A DNA stretch of 64,000 bases from G963677485 sp942492855 (GTDB lineage: Bacteria > Armatimonadota > HRBIN16): assembly GCA_942492855.1 (NCBI GenBank), contig OW818647.1:2356001-2420000 (forward strand), in the 5' to 3' direction. The translations under genes and the position numbers were made by a program. The notes below the pieces were generated by a model that was not told where the DNA came from, did no database searches, and saw only the letters and a program-made list of their open reading frames with translations. Shown here piece by piece: positions 27,192 to 36,263 of the stretch; positions within the stretch are counted from its first letter, which is position 1, and each line of letters begins with the position of its first letter.

Positions 27192-27192
27192 C

Positions 27193-28446
27193 TTATTTCA
27201 ACTCCTTAGTGTTGTCGCACACTTTACGGATTGCGGCGCCGATGCTCAGTACAGCTTCACCATCGGCCAGCAGGGCCTGATGGCTGATCCAGCAGGTATC
27301 TTCGCAGACCTGCTCACACACGGGGCAACTGACGCTTGCGTAATCCACATGACGGCCATAAAAGCCGCATGTCACCGGGCATCCGGCTGCGTTTGGTGCA
27401 AATGACTCAAACACCGGCTGGCGATAGAGCGGAATCGGGTATCCGGTGCCGATGGGCACCCCCTCCGCCTGGCACGCCGCGATGAACTGCTCACGGCTGA
27501 TACCCAACACCGAAGAATCCAGCCGGAGAGTATACATATGGTAGCTGCGGCGAGTCATCCTTGGCTCCGGCTTGGTCAGCGAGATGCCCGGAATGCCAGC
27601 CAATGCGTCGTCCAGGATAGCGGCGTTCTCCATCCGCTTCAGCGTCTGCGCCTCCAGACGGCTGAGCTGCGCCAGCAGGATGGCGGCCTGGAACTCGGTG
27701 ATACGCAGGTTGCTGGCCATCACGTAGTGCTTGTACCACTCACCGCCTTTGATGCGCCCGCAGTTGATCACGCTGGCGCACGCGTCGGCCACACCCTCAT
27801 CATCTGTGACGATGATACCGCCCTCACCGCTGCTGATGTTCTTGGAGGCCTGGAAGCTGAACACACCACACGAACCCAGCGTGCCCGCGCCTTTCCCCTT
27901 CCACTGGCTGCCCCAGGCGTGGCAGGCATCCTCAACGATCAGCAGGCCGTGCGCTTTCGCGATCGCTGTCAGCCTGTCCATATCGGCCATATACCCGCCG
28001 AAATGCACCGGCACAATCGCCTTCGTCTTGTCTGTGATCTTCCATTCCACATCCACCGGGTCGATGCACAGCGTGTCCGGCTCGATGTCCGCAAACACCG
28101 GGATAGCATTGACTCGCAGCACGGCGGACGCCGTCGCCAGGAAGGTGTAGGGAGGAACAATCACCTCATCGCCGGCGCCGATACCCAGTGCCATGAACGC
28201 CGCCTCCAGGGCGGTGGTGCCGTTGGAGACGGTGATACCGAAGTTGGCCCCCTGGAACTTCGCGTATTCGCGCTCGAATTGATGAACGCGCTCGCCAAAC
28301 CACCAGCTCCCAGACTCCAGCACGTTGCTGAGGTTCACGCGCTCTGCATCATCCCAAATCGGCCACGCAGGCCACTGGTGATCGCAGCTCTTCGCACCCC
28401 CGTTGATCGCCAGGATGCCGGTGTTCGGTTCGTTGGGTGTCGTCAT
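27193..28446 (-). CDS. DegT/DnrJ/EryC1/StrS aminotransferase
   Basis: This 417-residue PLP enzyme has the family motifs VSNGTTALEAAF, VPPYTFLATA, VEDACHAWGS and FSFQASKNISSGEGG with the PLP lysine at Lys202. Members transfer amino groups to nucleotide-linked ketosugars or make inositol amines. An unusual C-terminal segment carries six cysteines (GCPVTCGFYGR, then SCPVCEQVCEDTC). The start ATG at 28446 has GGAG upstream; an open frame to 28566 has no site. First gene of the minus-strand cluster to 18852. Confidence 0.88.
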   Translation of the reverse strand: MTTPNEPNTGILAINGGAKSCDHQWPAWPIWDDAERVNLSNVLESGSWWFGERVHQFEREYAKFQGANFGITVSNGTTALEAAFMALGIGAGDEVIVPPYTFLATASAVLRVNAIPVFADIEPDTLCIDPVDVEWKITDKTKAIVPVHFGGYMADMDRLTAIAKAHGLLIVEDACHAWGSQWKGKGAGTLGSCGVFSFQASKNISSGEGGIIVTDDEGVADACASVINCGRIKGGEWYKHYVMASNLRITEFQAAILLAQLSRLEAQTLKRMENAAILDDALAGIPGISLTKPEPRMTRRSYHMYTLRLDSSVLGISREQFIAACQAEGVPIGTGYPIPLYRQPVFESFAPNAAGCPVTCGFYGRHVDYASVSCPVCEQVCEDTCWISHQALLADGEAVLSIGAAIRKVCDNTKELK

Positions 28447-28698
28447 CTTGTCACTCCACAGCTTGTCATTCGGAAAGACTTTCGTGCAGCCATGTAGTGC
28501 CGCACTTATGAACTGATTATATCTGACAGCCTCCCGCAGTTCAATCGAGTGCGAATAGCGATGCATAGCAATCCTGTTTCCACGGCCTATTCATTGTTCA
28601 TTGACGAGACACAGGGTGAATGATACACTTTATACACACCAATATGAGACATGCCACTACCAGCACGATATTAGCAAGGCCAAAGACTAGAGGTTACG

Positions 28699-29913
28699 AT
28701 GATGCAGAACAAAAAAACTAGCGGCAACAGCTTGCTACAGGTTCAGCCACGTAACCTTCTTTCGTTTGGGCCTGACACGCCACCCCTCGACCTTCATGCC
28801 CTAAATGTTTTGATCGGAGCCAACGGCTCTGGCAAGTCTAACCTGATCGAGATGATTGCATTGATGCGTGCAACTCCAGTGTTACCCCAAACAACCTCGA
28901 GCGCGGATGTCAGAGGTGTCGTGCGGCGGGGTGGTGGGGTAAGCGAATGGATTTGGAAAGGTGCTAAAGAGCACGCGGCTTCCATTGAGCTGCTGGTCGG
29001 TTATCTAGCAGGAAAAAAACTACTACGCCATAGATTCGCATTTCGGAATGAAGCACATGCCTTCCACCTCGATGATGAGACCATAAAGAGCCAGCCGTCC
29101 CATGTAGACCATGGTGAGAGTTACTACTATAGGTTCATGGACGGGCATCCTGTCCTGAACGCTGCCGGAGTGGGCAATGAACAAAGGCTGGCACGTGAGA
29201 CGATTGATCTTAATGTGTCTATCCTGGCGCAGAGGCGTGATCCGGAGAACTATCCTGAAATCACCCATCTAGCCGACACCTATGAAAAAATCCGGATATA
29301 CCGAGAATGGGCGTTTGGCCGAAACACCGTATTTCGCGAACCGCAGAAAGCCGATATGCGCAACGACTATCTGGAAGAGGATTTCTCAAATCTGGGGCTC
29401 TTCTTGAGCCGTTTGTTCAAGAATCCAGCGGTTAAGAGATCAATCATTGAAAAGTTGGGCGATATCTATGACTCACTGAGCGATCTGCAGATAGTCGTCG
29501 AAGGTGGCAGCGTGCAGGTATTCATCACTGAAGGTAGCTTTTCTATCCCAGCCACTCGTCTGTCTGACGGTACACTTCGCTATCTGTGTCTCTTGGCGAT
29601 ACTCTGCGACCCAGAACCTCCGCCGTTGGTCTGTATCGAAGAGCCCGAGTTGGGCATGCATCCTGACATCATGCCAAAAATCGCCGACCTGCTTTTAGAA
29701 GCCTCACAGAGAACTCAGATCATCGTGACGACGCATTCGGACATATTGGTTGATTCTATGACCGAATGCCCTGAAGCGGTTGTCGTCTGCGAAAAATACA
29801 ACGGATGCACACAGATGAGCCGCCTAAACAGCGACGACCTGGCGGGCTGGCTGGGTAAGTACAGATTGGGTGAGTTGTGGACTTCAGGCCAAATAGGCGG
29901 AACACGCTGGTGA
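28699..29913 (+). CDS. AAA/OLD-type ATPase
   Basis: This 404-residue protein has a Walker A motif (VLIGANGSGKSNLI, residues 40-47), the ABC-type signature region (ATRLSDGTLRYLCLL), Walker B (VCIEEPELGMHPD) and the TTHSDILVDSM switch. This is the SMC/RecF-like AAA family typical of OLD nucleases and related defence ATPases; no C-terminal TOPRIM domain is present. The TOPRIM-like partner overlaps its stop (GTGA). As a pair they resemble two-gene anti-phage systems. ATG at 28699 or the adjacent 28702 may be used. Confidence 0.85.
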   Translation: MMQNKKTSGNSLLQVQPRNLLSFGPDTPPLDLHALNVLIGANGSGKSNLIEMIALMRATPVLPQTTSSADVRGVVRRGGGVSEWIWKGAKEHAASIELLVGYLAGKKLLRHRFAFRNEAHAFHLDDETIKSQPSHVDHGESYYYRFMDGHPVLNAAGVGNEQRLARETIDLNVSILAQRRDPENYPEITHLADTYEKIRIYREWAFGRNTVFREPQKADMRNDYLEEDFSNLGLFLSRLFKNPAVKRSIIEKLGDIYDSLSDLQIVVEGGSVQVFITEGSFSIPATRLSDGTLRYLCLLAILCDPEPPPLVCIEEPELGMHPDIMPKIADLLLEASQRTQIIVTTHSDILVDSMTECPEAVVVCEKYNGCTQMSRLNSDDLAGWLGKYRLGELWTSGQIGGTRW

Positions 29914-30506
29914 GTGCCACCATCTACCTTGAGGGAGGTGGTGATTCCAAGGAACTGCGCTCCCGATGCCGTGAGGGATTCCACAAACTGCTGTTGCAGT
30001 GCGGGTACGAACGTATGCCCCGCCTGGTGGCATGTGGAAGCCGTGACAAGACCTTCGACAATTTCGTGACTGCTCATTCGGTCGCCGAGACACGGTTCGT
30101 GGCACTATGGGTCGATAGTGAAGACCCGGTTTCTGACATTGAATCCTTGTGGAAACACCTTGGGCTGCGAGACAATTGGAAACAACCAGATGGCGCATCT
30201 GAGGAGCAGGTGCTGTTATCAACCACCTGTATGGAAACACTAATAGTGGCTGACCATCAAACCCTAAAGCACCACTACGGCACCAAATTCCAAGTTTCAG
30301 CTTTACCCCCATTATATAACCTGGAACAACGGAACCGTCATGATGTTGTTGACAGGCTTTACCACGCTACCAGTGGCTGCCCGAATAAATACGCCAAAGG
30401 CAAGCGTTCGTTTGAAATCCTTGGCAAGCTGGAACCTTCGACATTAGCCCGATATCTGCCAAGCTTTGTCAGGATCCTTCGAATACTTGATCGCAAGCTG
30501 AAGTAG
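29910..30506 (+). CDS. DUF4276-type TOPRIM-like protein
   Basis: This 198-residue protein begins at GTG 29910, overlapping the ATPase stop by four bases. The first strand carries IYLEGGGDSKEL, the usual opening of DUF4276 proteins, and ALWVDSEDPV supplies the acidic DxD-type pair of a TOPRIM fold. A 33-base longer start at GTG 29877 is possible but would put extra residues before the first strand. In defence systems of this shape, the TOPRIM partner is the toxic effector and the ATPase the sensor. That role is inferred here. Confidence 0.7.
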   Translation: MSATIYLEGGGDSKELRSRCREGFHKLLLQCGYERMPRLVACGSRDKTFDNFVTAHSVAETRFVALWVDSEDPVSDIESLWKHLGLRDNWKQPDGASEEQVLLSTTCMETLIVADHQTLKHHYGTKFQVSALPPLYNLEQRNRHDVVDRLYHATSGCPNKYAKGKRSFEILGKLEPSTLARYLPSFVRILRILDRKLK

Positions 30507-30531
30507 CTGCATATCCATATCTGCCCCCACT

Positions 30532-30852
30532 TCAACGGCCCATCGCCTCATCGCCCTCGGCGCGGATCGCGTCCAGCGACTTCCAGTATTCCGCCAACTG
30601 CTGCCGACCTGTTTCGGTGATGCGGTAAGCGGTGTGCGGCAGCTTGTTCTGAAAGCTCTTCTCGATCTCGATATACCCCGCCTGCTCCAGCCGCGTGGTA
30701 TGCACTGACAAGTTGCCTTTGCTGAGCTTGAAGGTATTCAGCAGAAATGTGAAGTCGGCCTCAGCTAACGAAGACAACAGAACCAGAATCCGCAGGCGGG
30801 TCGGCTGGTGGATCAGCTCGTCAAGCTCCTGCATTGCCGACATCCTCGCCAT
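30532..30852 (-). CDS. Winged-helix transcriptional regulator (PF13601-type)
   Basis: This 106-residue protein has a winged-helix domain at about 10-90: PTRLRILVLLSSLAEADFTF, FKLSKGNLSVHTTRLEQAG, then YRITETGRQQL. The family acts as small dimeric repressors. It overlaps the membrane protein gene upstream (30821-31582) by 32 bp, a typical arrangement for this regulator class. Several start codons (30852, 30843, 30834) are possible; the one at 30834 has GAGG nine bases before it. It probably represses its own operon through the palindrome at 31643-31662. Confidence 0.8.
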   Translation of the reverse strand: MARMSAMQELDELIHQPTRLRILVLLSSLAEADFTFLLNTFKLSKGNLSVHTTRLEQAGYIEIEKSFQNKLPHTAYRITETGRQQLAEYWKSLDAIRAEGDEAMGR

Positions 30853-31582
30853 CAGACTCGGCGATTTCGTCCATCGGTGATAACACAGCGATCTGGAGTT
30901 TCATCAACGCATACCGGCTATATAGATGCATGACCGTTAGCGCCAGCATTGCATACACGAATAGCGGGACAAACACGTCAAGATAACTCACGCCAAATGC
31001 GGGCACTGGCACACCTGACAATACCAGCAATGCGTGAATACCATAGAGCCCCGGTATCAACAGTCCTGGCCATTTCGGGCTGTCAGGGCTTATCATGATC
31101 AGCACCGTGAGCAGCGGCACGAGTACATACGCCATGGCCGGTTGGAGATAAGCCATCGGAACGTCAAATGCGTCCAGCATCATGTCCATGAGCAGCCAAG
31201 GGCCGATCATCAAGGCGCCCATGATGAGGGTGCTCTTGAGTTTGCTGTGCGCTGGCATCGGAGTAGGTGGGGCGGGCACCACCACCCCTTCGTGTTCATA
31301 CAGCTTGCTTGACAAGCTCTCATACCATCGCCGGACCCGGCCAGTGATCGCCGCCCAGAGCAGCGTAATCGTGATGAGCGCATTCATCACAATGCAGAGG
31401 ATATACAGCGGTTCGCTGTCCGACTGCATCAGCAGGATACTGAGCAGTCCCTGCACGGTGGCAAACAGTAGAATGCCCACCATCCAGTAAAGGAGGGGAA
31501 GCACTCGGTTCCGTGCATAACGGCCCGCCCACAGCGGGATATCGCTGTGCTGAACATCTTTCGGGGTCGGATTTGGTTTCAT
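30821..31582 (-). CDS. Multipass membrane protein co-transcribed with a repressor
   Basis: This 253-residue protein has about six hydrophobic helices (LLYWMVGILLFATVQGLLSI, LYILCIVMNALITITLLWAA, LIMGALMIGPWLLMDMML, and three more). The ATG at 31582 has AAGGA upstream; an upstream open frame to 31666 runs into the promoter region and is rejected. I do not recognise its function; such genes paired with PF13601 regulators are common and uncharacterised. Confidence 0.7.
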   Translation of the reverse strand: MKPNPTPKDVQHSDIPLWAGRYARNRVLPLLYWMVGILLFATVQGLLSILLMQSDSEPLYILCIVMNALITITLLWAAITGRVRRWYESLSSKLYEHEGVVVPAPPTPMPAHSKLKSTLIMGALMIGPWLLMDMMLDAFDVPMAYLQPAMAYVLVPLLTVLIMISPDSPKWPGLLIPGLYGIHALLVLSGVPVPAFGVSYLDVFVPLFVYAMLALTVMHLYSRYALMKLQIAVLSPMDEIAESDGEDVGNAGA

Positions 31583-31635
31583 GGCGGTGTCCTTCTGAAT
31601 GGAGGCTTCTCCCTGCGTGTCTCCATCACGAATCA

Positions 31636-31666
31636 AGTTTACCACACAAACTAGTTTGTGTGTCAA
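31636..31666 (-). promoter_or_regulatory. Promoter with a 20-bp palindromic operator between -35 and -10
   Basis: Read on the minus strand, TTGACA (31666-31661) and TAAACT (31641-31636) are separated by 19 bp. The sequence CACACAAACTAGTTTGTGTG at 31643-31662 is a perfect 20-bp palindrome filling that spacer. This is a convincing operator for the winged-helix regulator of the operon to 30532. Confidence 0.7.
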
Positions 31667-31669
31667 GAG

Positions 31670-31960
31670 TTATTGGGAAATCATCCACAGATTACACAGA
31701 TTGCGCAGATTTGGGGATGGCCAGGGCCGGTATATTACATTGCAGCCACGAATGGGATGGGTGTCACGCGAAGACGCGAAGACGTGAAGGGAGGGTCGAT
31801 CTACAGATGACTCAGATTGCGCAGATTCGCGAGCTGCCGCCTTCCCATCCGTGTCATCCTGAAAATCCGTGAAATCCGTGGTTCAGACAATGGCAGAGAC
31901 TCAACGCAAGGGCGCAGAGGGGCAAAGGACGCAAAGGAATCCGTTCGATCCATGGTTCAG
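31670..31960. repeat. Spacer with degraded repeat motifs
   Basis: Contains the cgcgaagacgcgaag motif at 31766-31780, partial acagattacacagatt stretches near 31686, and the repeat end AATCCGTGGTTCAGACAA at about 31873-31890. No gene seen. Confidence 0.6.
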
Positions 31961-31962
31961 AT

Positions 31963-31995
31963 AAAAAACCGGTGCGTGGGTAATCCACGCACCGG
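31963..31995 (-). terminator. Rho-independent terminator of the catalase gene
   Basis: On the minus strand an 11-bp stem (CCGGTGCGTGG paired with CCACGCACCGG, 31969-31979 and 31985-31995, loop five bases) is followed by TTTTTT (31968-31963). It lies 25 bp after the catalase stop. Confidence 0.85.
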
Positions 31996-32020
31996 CCAAG
32001 CGTCGGTCTCTGAAGGGTTA

Positions 32021-33484
32021 TCAGCCCTCTTTCAGCACCGAATCCAAGGGAATGCCCAGCGCATCGGCTACACCTTTACCGTAGGCTGGATCGGCCTTGT
32101 AGCAGTTGCCGATGTGGCGAATCTTCACTTCATCAGGCGCGTCGCCCATGGCCCGTCCAGTGTTGGCACACAACACAGACTGCTGCTCGGGGCTCATCAG
32201 ACGGAACAACATCCCTGGCTGGGTGTAGTAGTCATCGTCATCCTCTCGGAAATTCCAATGCGCAGCATCGCCTTCCACTTTCAGCGGGGGTTCTGCAAAA
32301 TCGGGCTGCTGCTGCCATTCCCCATAGCTGTTGGGCTCATACCCCAAGGTTGCTCCGTGGTTGCCGTCTACACGCATGGCACCGTCACGGTGGTAGCTGT
32401 GGAAGGGGCATCGGGCGGCATTCACAGGAATGAGGTGGTGATTCACCCCCAGCCGATACCGCTGCGCATCGCCGTAGGAGAACAGTCTGCCCTGCAGCAT
32501 CTTGTCGTAGGAGAAGCCAATACCGGGCACGATGTTGGCGGGGTTGAAGGCCGATTGTTCCACCTCGGCGAAGTAGTTCTCCGGGTTGCGGTTCAGCTCC
32601 ATCACCCCCACCTCGATCAGCGGGTAGTCTTTTTGTGACCATACCTTGGTCAGATCGAACGGATGGAAGCGGTAAGTGGCGGCCTCTTTTTCGGGCATGA
32701 TCTGGAAGTACATCGTCCAGCGCGGGAAGTCACCCTTGTCTATGCTCTCCAACAGGTCGCGCTGGTGGCTTTCGCGGTCTTTACCGACGAGGACTTCGGC
32801 CTCTTCATCGGTGAGGTTCTTGATGCCCTGCTGGGTGTGCAAATGGAACTTCACCCAGAACCGCTCATTTTCTGCGTTGATCAGGCTGAATGTATGGCTT
32901 CCGAACCCGTGCATATGGCGGTAGGAGTATGGGATACCTCTGTCACTCATGGTGATGGTCACCTGGTGAAGTGCTTCAGGCAGCGATGTCCAGAAGTCCC
33001 AGTTGTTCTTGGCACTTCGTAGGTTAGTACGCGGGTCGCGTTTGATGGCATGGTTTAGGTCTGGGAATTTCAATGGATCGCGCAGGAAGAACACCGGAGT
33101 GTTATTGCCGACCAAATCCCAGTTGCCCTCTTCAGTGTATAACTTCATGGCGAAACCGCGGATATCACGCTCTGCATCGGCGGCGCCGCGCTCCCCCGCC
33201 ACAGTAGAGAATCGCGTGAAGAGGTCGGTCTTCTTGCCCACCTCAGAGAATATCTTCGCCTTGGTGTAGCGCGTGACATCGTGGGTGACTGTGAATGTGC
33301 CGTATGCGCCGGAACCTTTGGCATGCATACGTCGCTCCGGGATCACCTCCCGGTCAAAGTGAGCAAGCTTCTCAAGATACCAGACATCCTGTAGTAATAC
33401 AGGGCCACGCGGCCCGGCGGTCATGGTGTTTTGGTTATCGGGAACAGGGGCACCGGCATTGGTGGTGAGCTTCTTCTTTTCCAT
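32021..33484 (-). CDS. katA: Monofunctional haem catalase
   Basis: This 487-residue cytoplasmic enzyme disproportionates hydrogen peroxide. It has the distal-site motif FDREVIPERRMHAKGSGAYG with the catalytic His, the conserved Asn in DLVGNNTPVFF, and the proximal haem ligand Tyr in RLFSYGDAQRYRLG. At under 500 residues it is a small-subunit clade catalase. The ATG at 33484 has an A-rich purine stretch before it. Gene stands alone with its own terminator. No oxidative-stress regulator gene is adjacent. Confidence 0.95.
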   Translation of the reverse strand: MEKKKLTTNAGAPVPDNQNTMTAGPRGPVLLQDVWYLEKLAHFDREVIPERRMHAKGSGAYGTFTVTHDVTRYTKAKIFSEVGKKTDLFTRFSTVAGERGAADAERDIRGFAMKLYTEEGNWDLVGNNTPVFFLRDPLKFPDLNHAIKRDPRTNLRSAKNNWDFWTSLPEALHQVTITMSDRGIPYSYRHMHGFGSHTFSLINAENERFWVKFHLHTQQGIKNLTDEEAEVLVGKDRESHQRDLLESIDKGDFPRWTMYFQIMPEKEAATYRFHPFDLTKVWSQKDYPLIEVGVMELNRNPENYFAEVEQSAFNPANIVPGIGFSYDKMLQGRLFSYGDAQRYRLGVNHHLIPVNAARCPFHSYHRDGAMRVDGNHGATLGYEPNSYGEWQQQPDFAEPPLKVEGDAAHWNFREDDDDYYTQPGMLFRLMSPEQQSVLCANTGRAMGDAPDEVKIRHIGNCYKADPAYGKGVADALGIPLDSVLKEG

Positions 33485-33923
33485 TTCTACCTCATGGCTA
33501 CGTAAGTCGTGTGCATTTCAGTATTCCTTGGAACGGCAGGCATGATCCGCAAAGCTCGCAGCTTCATGCGCTGTGTTATGACAATTGTACCCGTTGCATA
33601 CGAGGTTCGGTAGGTGATTGGATACATTATGGTTAGGGTTGCGGTAACCATGTGTTGCTATTATTTGTTGCCGCAAGACATGACCAGAACGGTGTGGGTC
33701 ACGCGAAAGCGCGAAGGTTTGCATCTGCCACCTCCCCATCCGTGAAATCCTGTTAATCCGTGTAATCCGTGGTTCAGACAAAGAACCTGACTCGGTCGGT
33801 ACCTTTCGCGCCGTCACCTGTGGTTTCGCGTCTCCGCGTGAAATATGTCCAGGCATAGCACTTTTCTCGGCCCCATCGGGTACAATTCACAAAAGCGTTA
33901 TCTCATACAAGGGGTAGAACAGC
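33485..33923. repeat. Spacer with repeat motifs between catalase and radC
   Basis: Holds cacgcgaaagcgcgaagg at 33701-33718, AATCCGTGGTTCAGACAA at about 33764-33781, and an inverted tttcgcgtctccgcgtgaaa at 33824-33843. The divergent promoters of katA and radC must lie here, but I cannot place their boxes safely. Confidence 0.5.
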
Positions 33924-34646
33924 ATGGACGATTCCGATTTCCTGCAGCCCAGCCTGAAACTTCAAGACATGCCCACCGACAGCCGGCCGCGCGAAAAGAT
34001 GCACCAGAGGGGCGTCAACAGCCTGGATGACCACGAGCTGCTGGCCATCCTGCTGAGGGTCGGTATGAAGGGCAAAAACGCGGTGCAGTTGGCACAAGAG
34101 ATTCTGGCTGAGCTGGGCGATACCCGTCAGATTGCCCAGCGATCGCCCGACGACCTGCTGATGGAGCTCACCTCCATCCTAGGCGTCGGACCCGCCAAAG
34201 CGTGTCAGATCGTCGCGGCGATCGAGTTGGGACGGCGGGTGGAGCGCAGCCAGCTCAACCCGAAGGAGCAGATCGACCTGGCCGACGCAAGCATGGCGAA
34301 GCAGTATCTGCAGTCGGTGTTGCGGTATGAGGAGTCCGAGATGGTGCTGTTGTTGATTTTGGATTCACATCACCGGCTGAAAACACAGCGGGTGATCTTC
34401 CGCGGCACGGTCGCTGAGACGTTCCTAAGCCCCAGAGAGGTCTACGCTATCGCTCTGCGGCTGGGGGCAGCGGGGATCATGCTGGCCCACAACCACCCGT
34501 CCGGTGACCCCGCACCCAGCACGGCGGACATTATGGCGACCAAACGCATCAAACAAGCAGGCGATATGATCGGAATTCCCCTCATCGACCACATCGTGGT
34601 GGGTGACCCCGATGTGATCAGCATGAAATGCGCAGGAATCATGTAG
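33924..34646 (+). CDS. radC: RadC family protein
   Basis: This 240-residue protein has the RadC pattern: an N-terminal helix-hairpin-helix segment (LTSILGVGPAKACQIVAAIE, residues 87-106) and a C-terminal JAB/MPN metalloprotease-like domain with MLAHNHPSGDPAPSTAD. The two histidines and Asp of this motif are zinc ligands in the fold. The old DNA-repair name is not well supported; its role is unresolved. ATG at 33924 has AAGGGG upstream. Single gene, 33 bp before the WbsX-like gene. Confidence 0.9.
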   Translation: MDDSDFLQPSLKLQDMPTDSRPREKMHQRGVNSLDDHELLAILLRVGMKGKNAVQLAQEILAELGDTRQIAQRSPDDLLMELTSILGVGPAKACQIVAAIELGRRVERSQLNPKEQIDLADASMAKQYLQSVLRYEESEMVLLLILDSHHRLKTQRVIFRGTVAETFLSPREVYAIALRLGAAGIMLAHNHPSGDPAPSTADIMATKRIKQAGDMIGIPLIDHIVVGDPDVISMKCAGIM

Positions 34647-34679
34647 GATATCAATAATGCGCACTCTCGAGGTCATATG

Positions 34680-36239
34680 ATGAACACCATTCGCCACGCC
34701 GTAAACCTGTGTGCTGGCCTGCTGCTGGCTCTCACCTGCCTGTCGCCAACTCTGCATGCTGCTGTGCCGGCTCCCAAGACGGCGAAATCCGACATACAGG
34801 TGGGCGCGTTCTACTTCCCTGGATGGGCCTCAGAGGAACGCTGGTATTGTATGGCCGCGAACCCCGCTGTGCTGCACCCGCAGATGGGATACTACCGCGA
34901 GGGCTCGCCTGAGGTGGCCGATTGGCAGATCAAGCAGGCTTTGGAGCATGGCGTCAGCTTCTTCAGCTTCGACTACTATTCCAACAACGGCAGCCAATGG
35001 CTCGAGACCGCACTGGACGAGGGTTTCCTGAAGTCTAAGCACATCAAGCAGTTCAAATTCTGCCTGAACTGGTGCAACGAGATATCCGATGCTGATGAAC
35101 TCGAGCAACTAGGCGACATCATCATCAAGAAGTACCTCACCCACCCCTCCTATCTGAAAGTCGACGGCAAGCCGGTGCTGATGATACTTGGAGGCAGCAG
35201 CTTTGCACAGAGTTTGGGTGTGGAGCAGGCGCGGCAGAAGTTCGATGCGCTGGAGCAGCGCTGTAAACAGGCCGGGCTGAAGGGCCTCTATTTGATGTTC
35301 GGTGACGGTGCGGTGGTAAGCGGTGAGGTGGTGAAGAACGGCTTCGCCAGCGGAGCCGACGGCTATTTCCTGTATAACTATCCGTATGCCGGGGTGCCGG
35401 GGGCCAGTCCTGGCAAGCATGATGAGGTCAGCTACGAGCACCTGGTTCAACAGGCGGATGGCTTGATGAAGCACTGGCAGGGCATCACAGACGGACGATT
35501 CTGGCCCACGGTGATGGCAGGCTGGGACCGCCGCCCATGGACCAAACAAGACGACCTTCGCCGCACCGGCACCACACCGGAGCTGTTTGCGAAGTCGCTA
35601 AAGGCCCTGAAGCCGATGGTCAATGAACAGCGCATCCTGCTGATTGAAGCATGGAATGAGTGGGGCGAGGGCTCCATCCTCGAGCCAAGCAGGGAGCAGG
35701 GCTGCGCCTATCTAGATAAGGTGCGAGAAGTTTTTTGCTCGAAAGCCGGCGCGCATCCCAAATCCGATGTGAAATTAATACAGGCCACAGCCCCTCAGTT
35801 CCGCTTTGAGCTGCCATCGAGGAGATTCTGGAGTTTTGATGACAACCTGATGGGCTGCACACCAACCGGAATGAGTGTAGTGAAAGTGAAGGGCGGGGTG
35901 GTGTCGGGTGTCTCGACTGGCAATGACCCACAGTTGCTGAGCCCACCCTGCTATCTGGAGTGCAGCAAAACTCCGCGGGTGCGCTTCCGAATGCGGGCGA
36001 CTGGTAAAGCCAATCCGTCTAGCATAGGTGAAGGCGAGTTCTTCTGGTCGACAGTCGATTCGGTGATGAATGGCGATACGCGCGCAACATACCAAATCCC
36101 CCTTGACGGCCATTGGCATACCTACGAGCTGGATTTGAGTAAACACCCCTTCTGGAAGGGCCGCACCGACCGCTTCCGCCTGGACCCAGGGAACACGCCG
36201 GGTGTGCTAATTGAGGTTGACGAAATCCGGTTTGACTGA
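34680..36239 (+). CDS. WbsX/GH99-like secreted protein with C-terminal beta domain
   Basis: This 519-residue protein has a signal peptide (MNTIRHAVNLCAGLLLALTC, to about 28) and a (beta/alpha) barrel of the WbsX / GH99-like type: VGAFYFPGWASEERW near 42, EHGVSFFSFDYYSNNG near 96 and IEAWNEWGEGSILEPS near 323. The last 130 residues form a beta sandwich (FWSFDDNLMGC, then HWHTYELDLS) of carbohydrate-binding character. The ATG at 34680, with GAGG at 34669-34672, is preferred over 34677. Related GH99 enzymes are endo-alpha-mannosidases; activity here is not proven. Confidence 0.75.
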   Translation: MNTIRHAVNLCAGLLLALTCLSPTLHAAVPAPKTAKSDIQVGAFYFPGWASEERWYCMAANPAVLHPQMGYYREGSPEVADWQIKQALEHGVSFFSFDYYSNNGSQWLETALDEGFLKSKHIKQFKFCLNWCNEISDADELEQLGDIIIKKYLTHPSYLKVDGKPVLMILGGSSFAQSLGVEQARQKFDALEQRCKQAGLKGLYLMFGDGAVVSGEVVKNGFASGADGYFLYNYPYAGVPGASPGKHDEVSYEHLVQQADGLMKHWQGITDGRFWPTVMAGWDRRPWTKQDDLRRTGTTPELFAKSLKALKPMVNEQRILLIEAWNEWGEGSILEPSREQGCAYLDKVREVFCSKAGAHPKSDVKLIQATAPQFRFELPSRRFWSFDDNLMGCTPTGMSVVKVKGGVVSGVSTGNDPQLLSPPCYLECSKTPRVRFRMRATGKANPSSIGEGEFFWSTVDSVMNGDTRATYQIPLDGHWHTYELDLSKHPFWKGRTDRFRLDPGNTPGVLIEVDEIRFD

Positions 36240-36263
36240 AAGGCCCGCGCAAAGAAAATTATG

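Noticed and set aside
27538..28497. A 319-residue open frame on the plus strand
   Set aside because: Antisense to the DegT aminotransferase; composition rich in His, Arg and Val without any motif.
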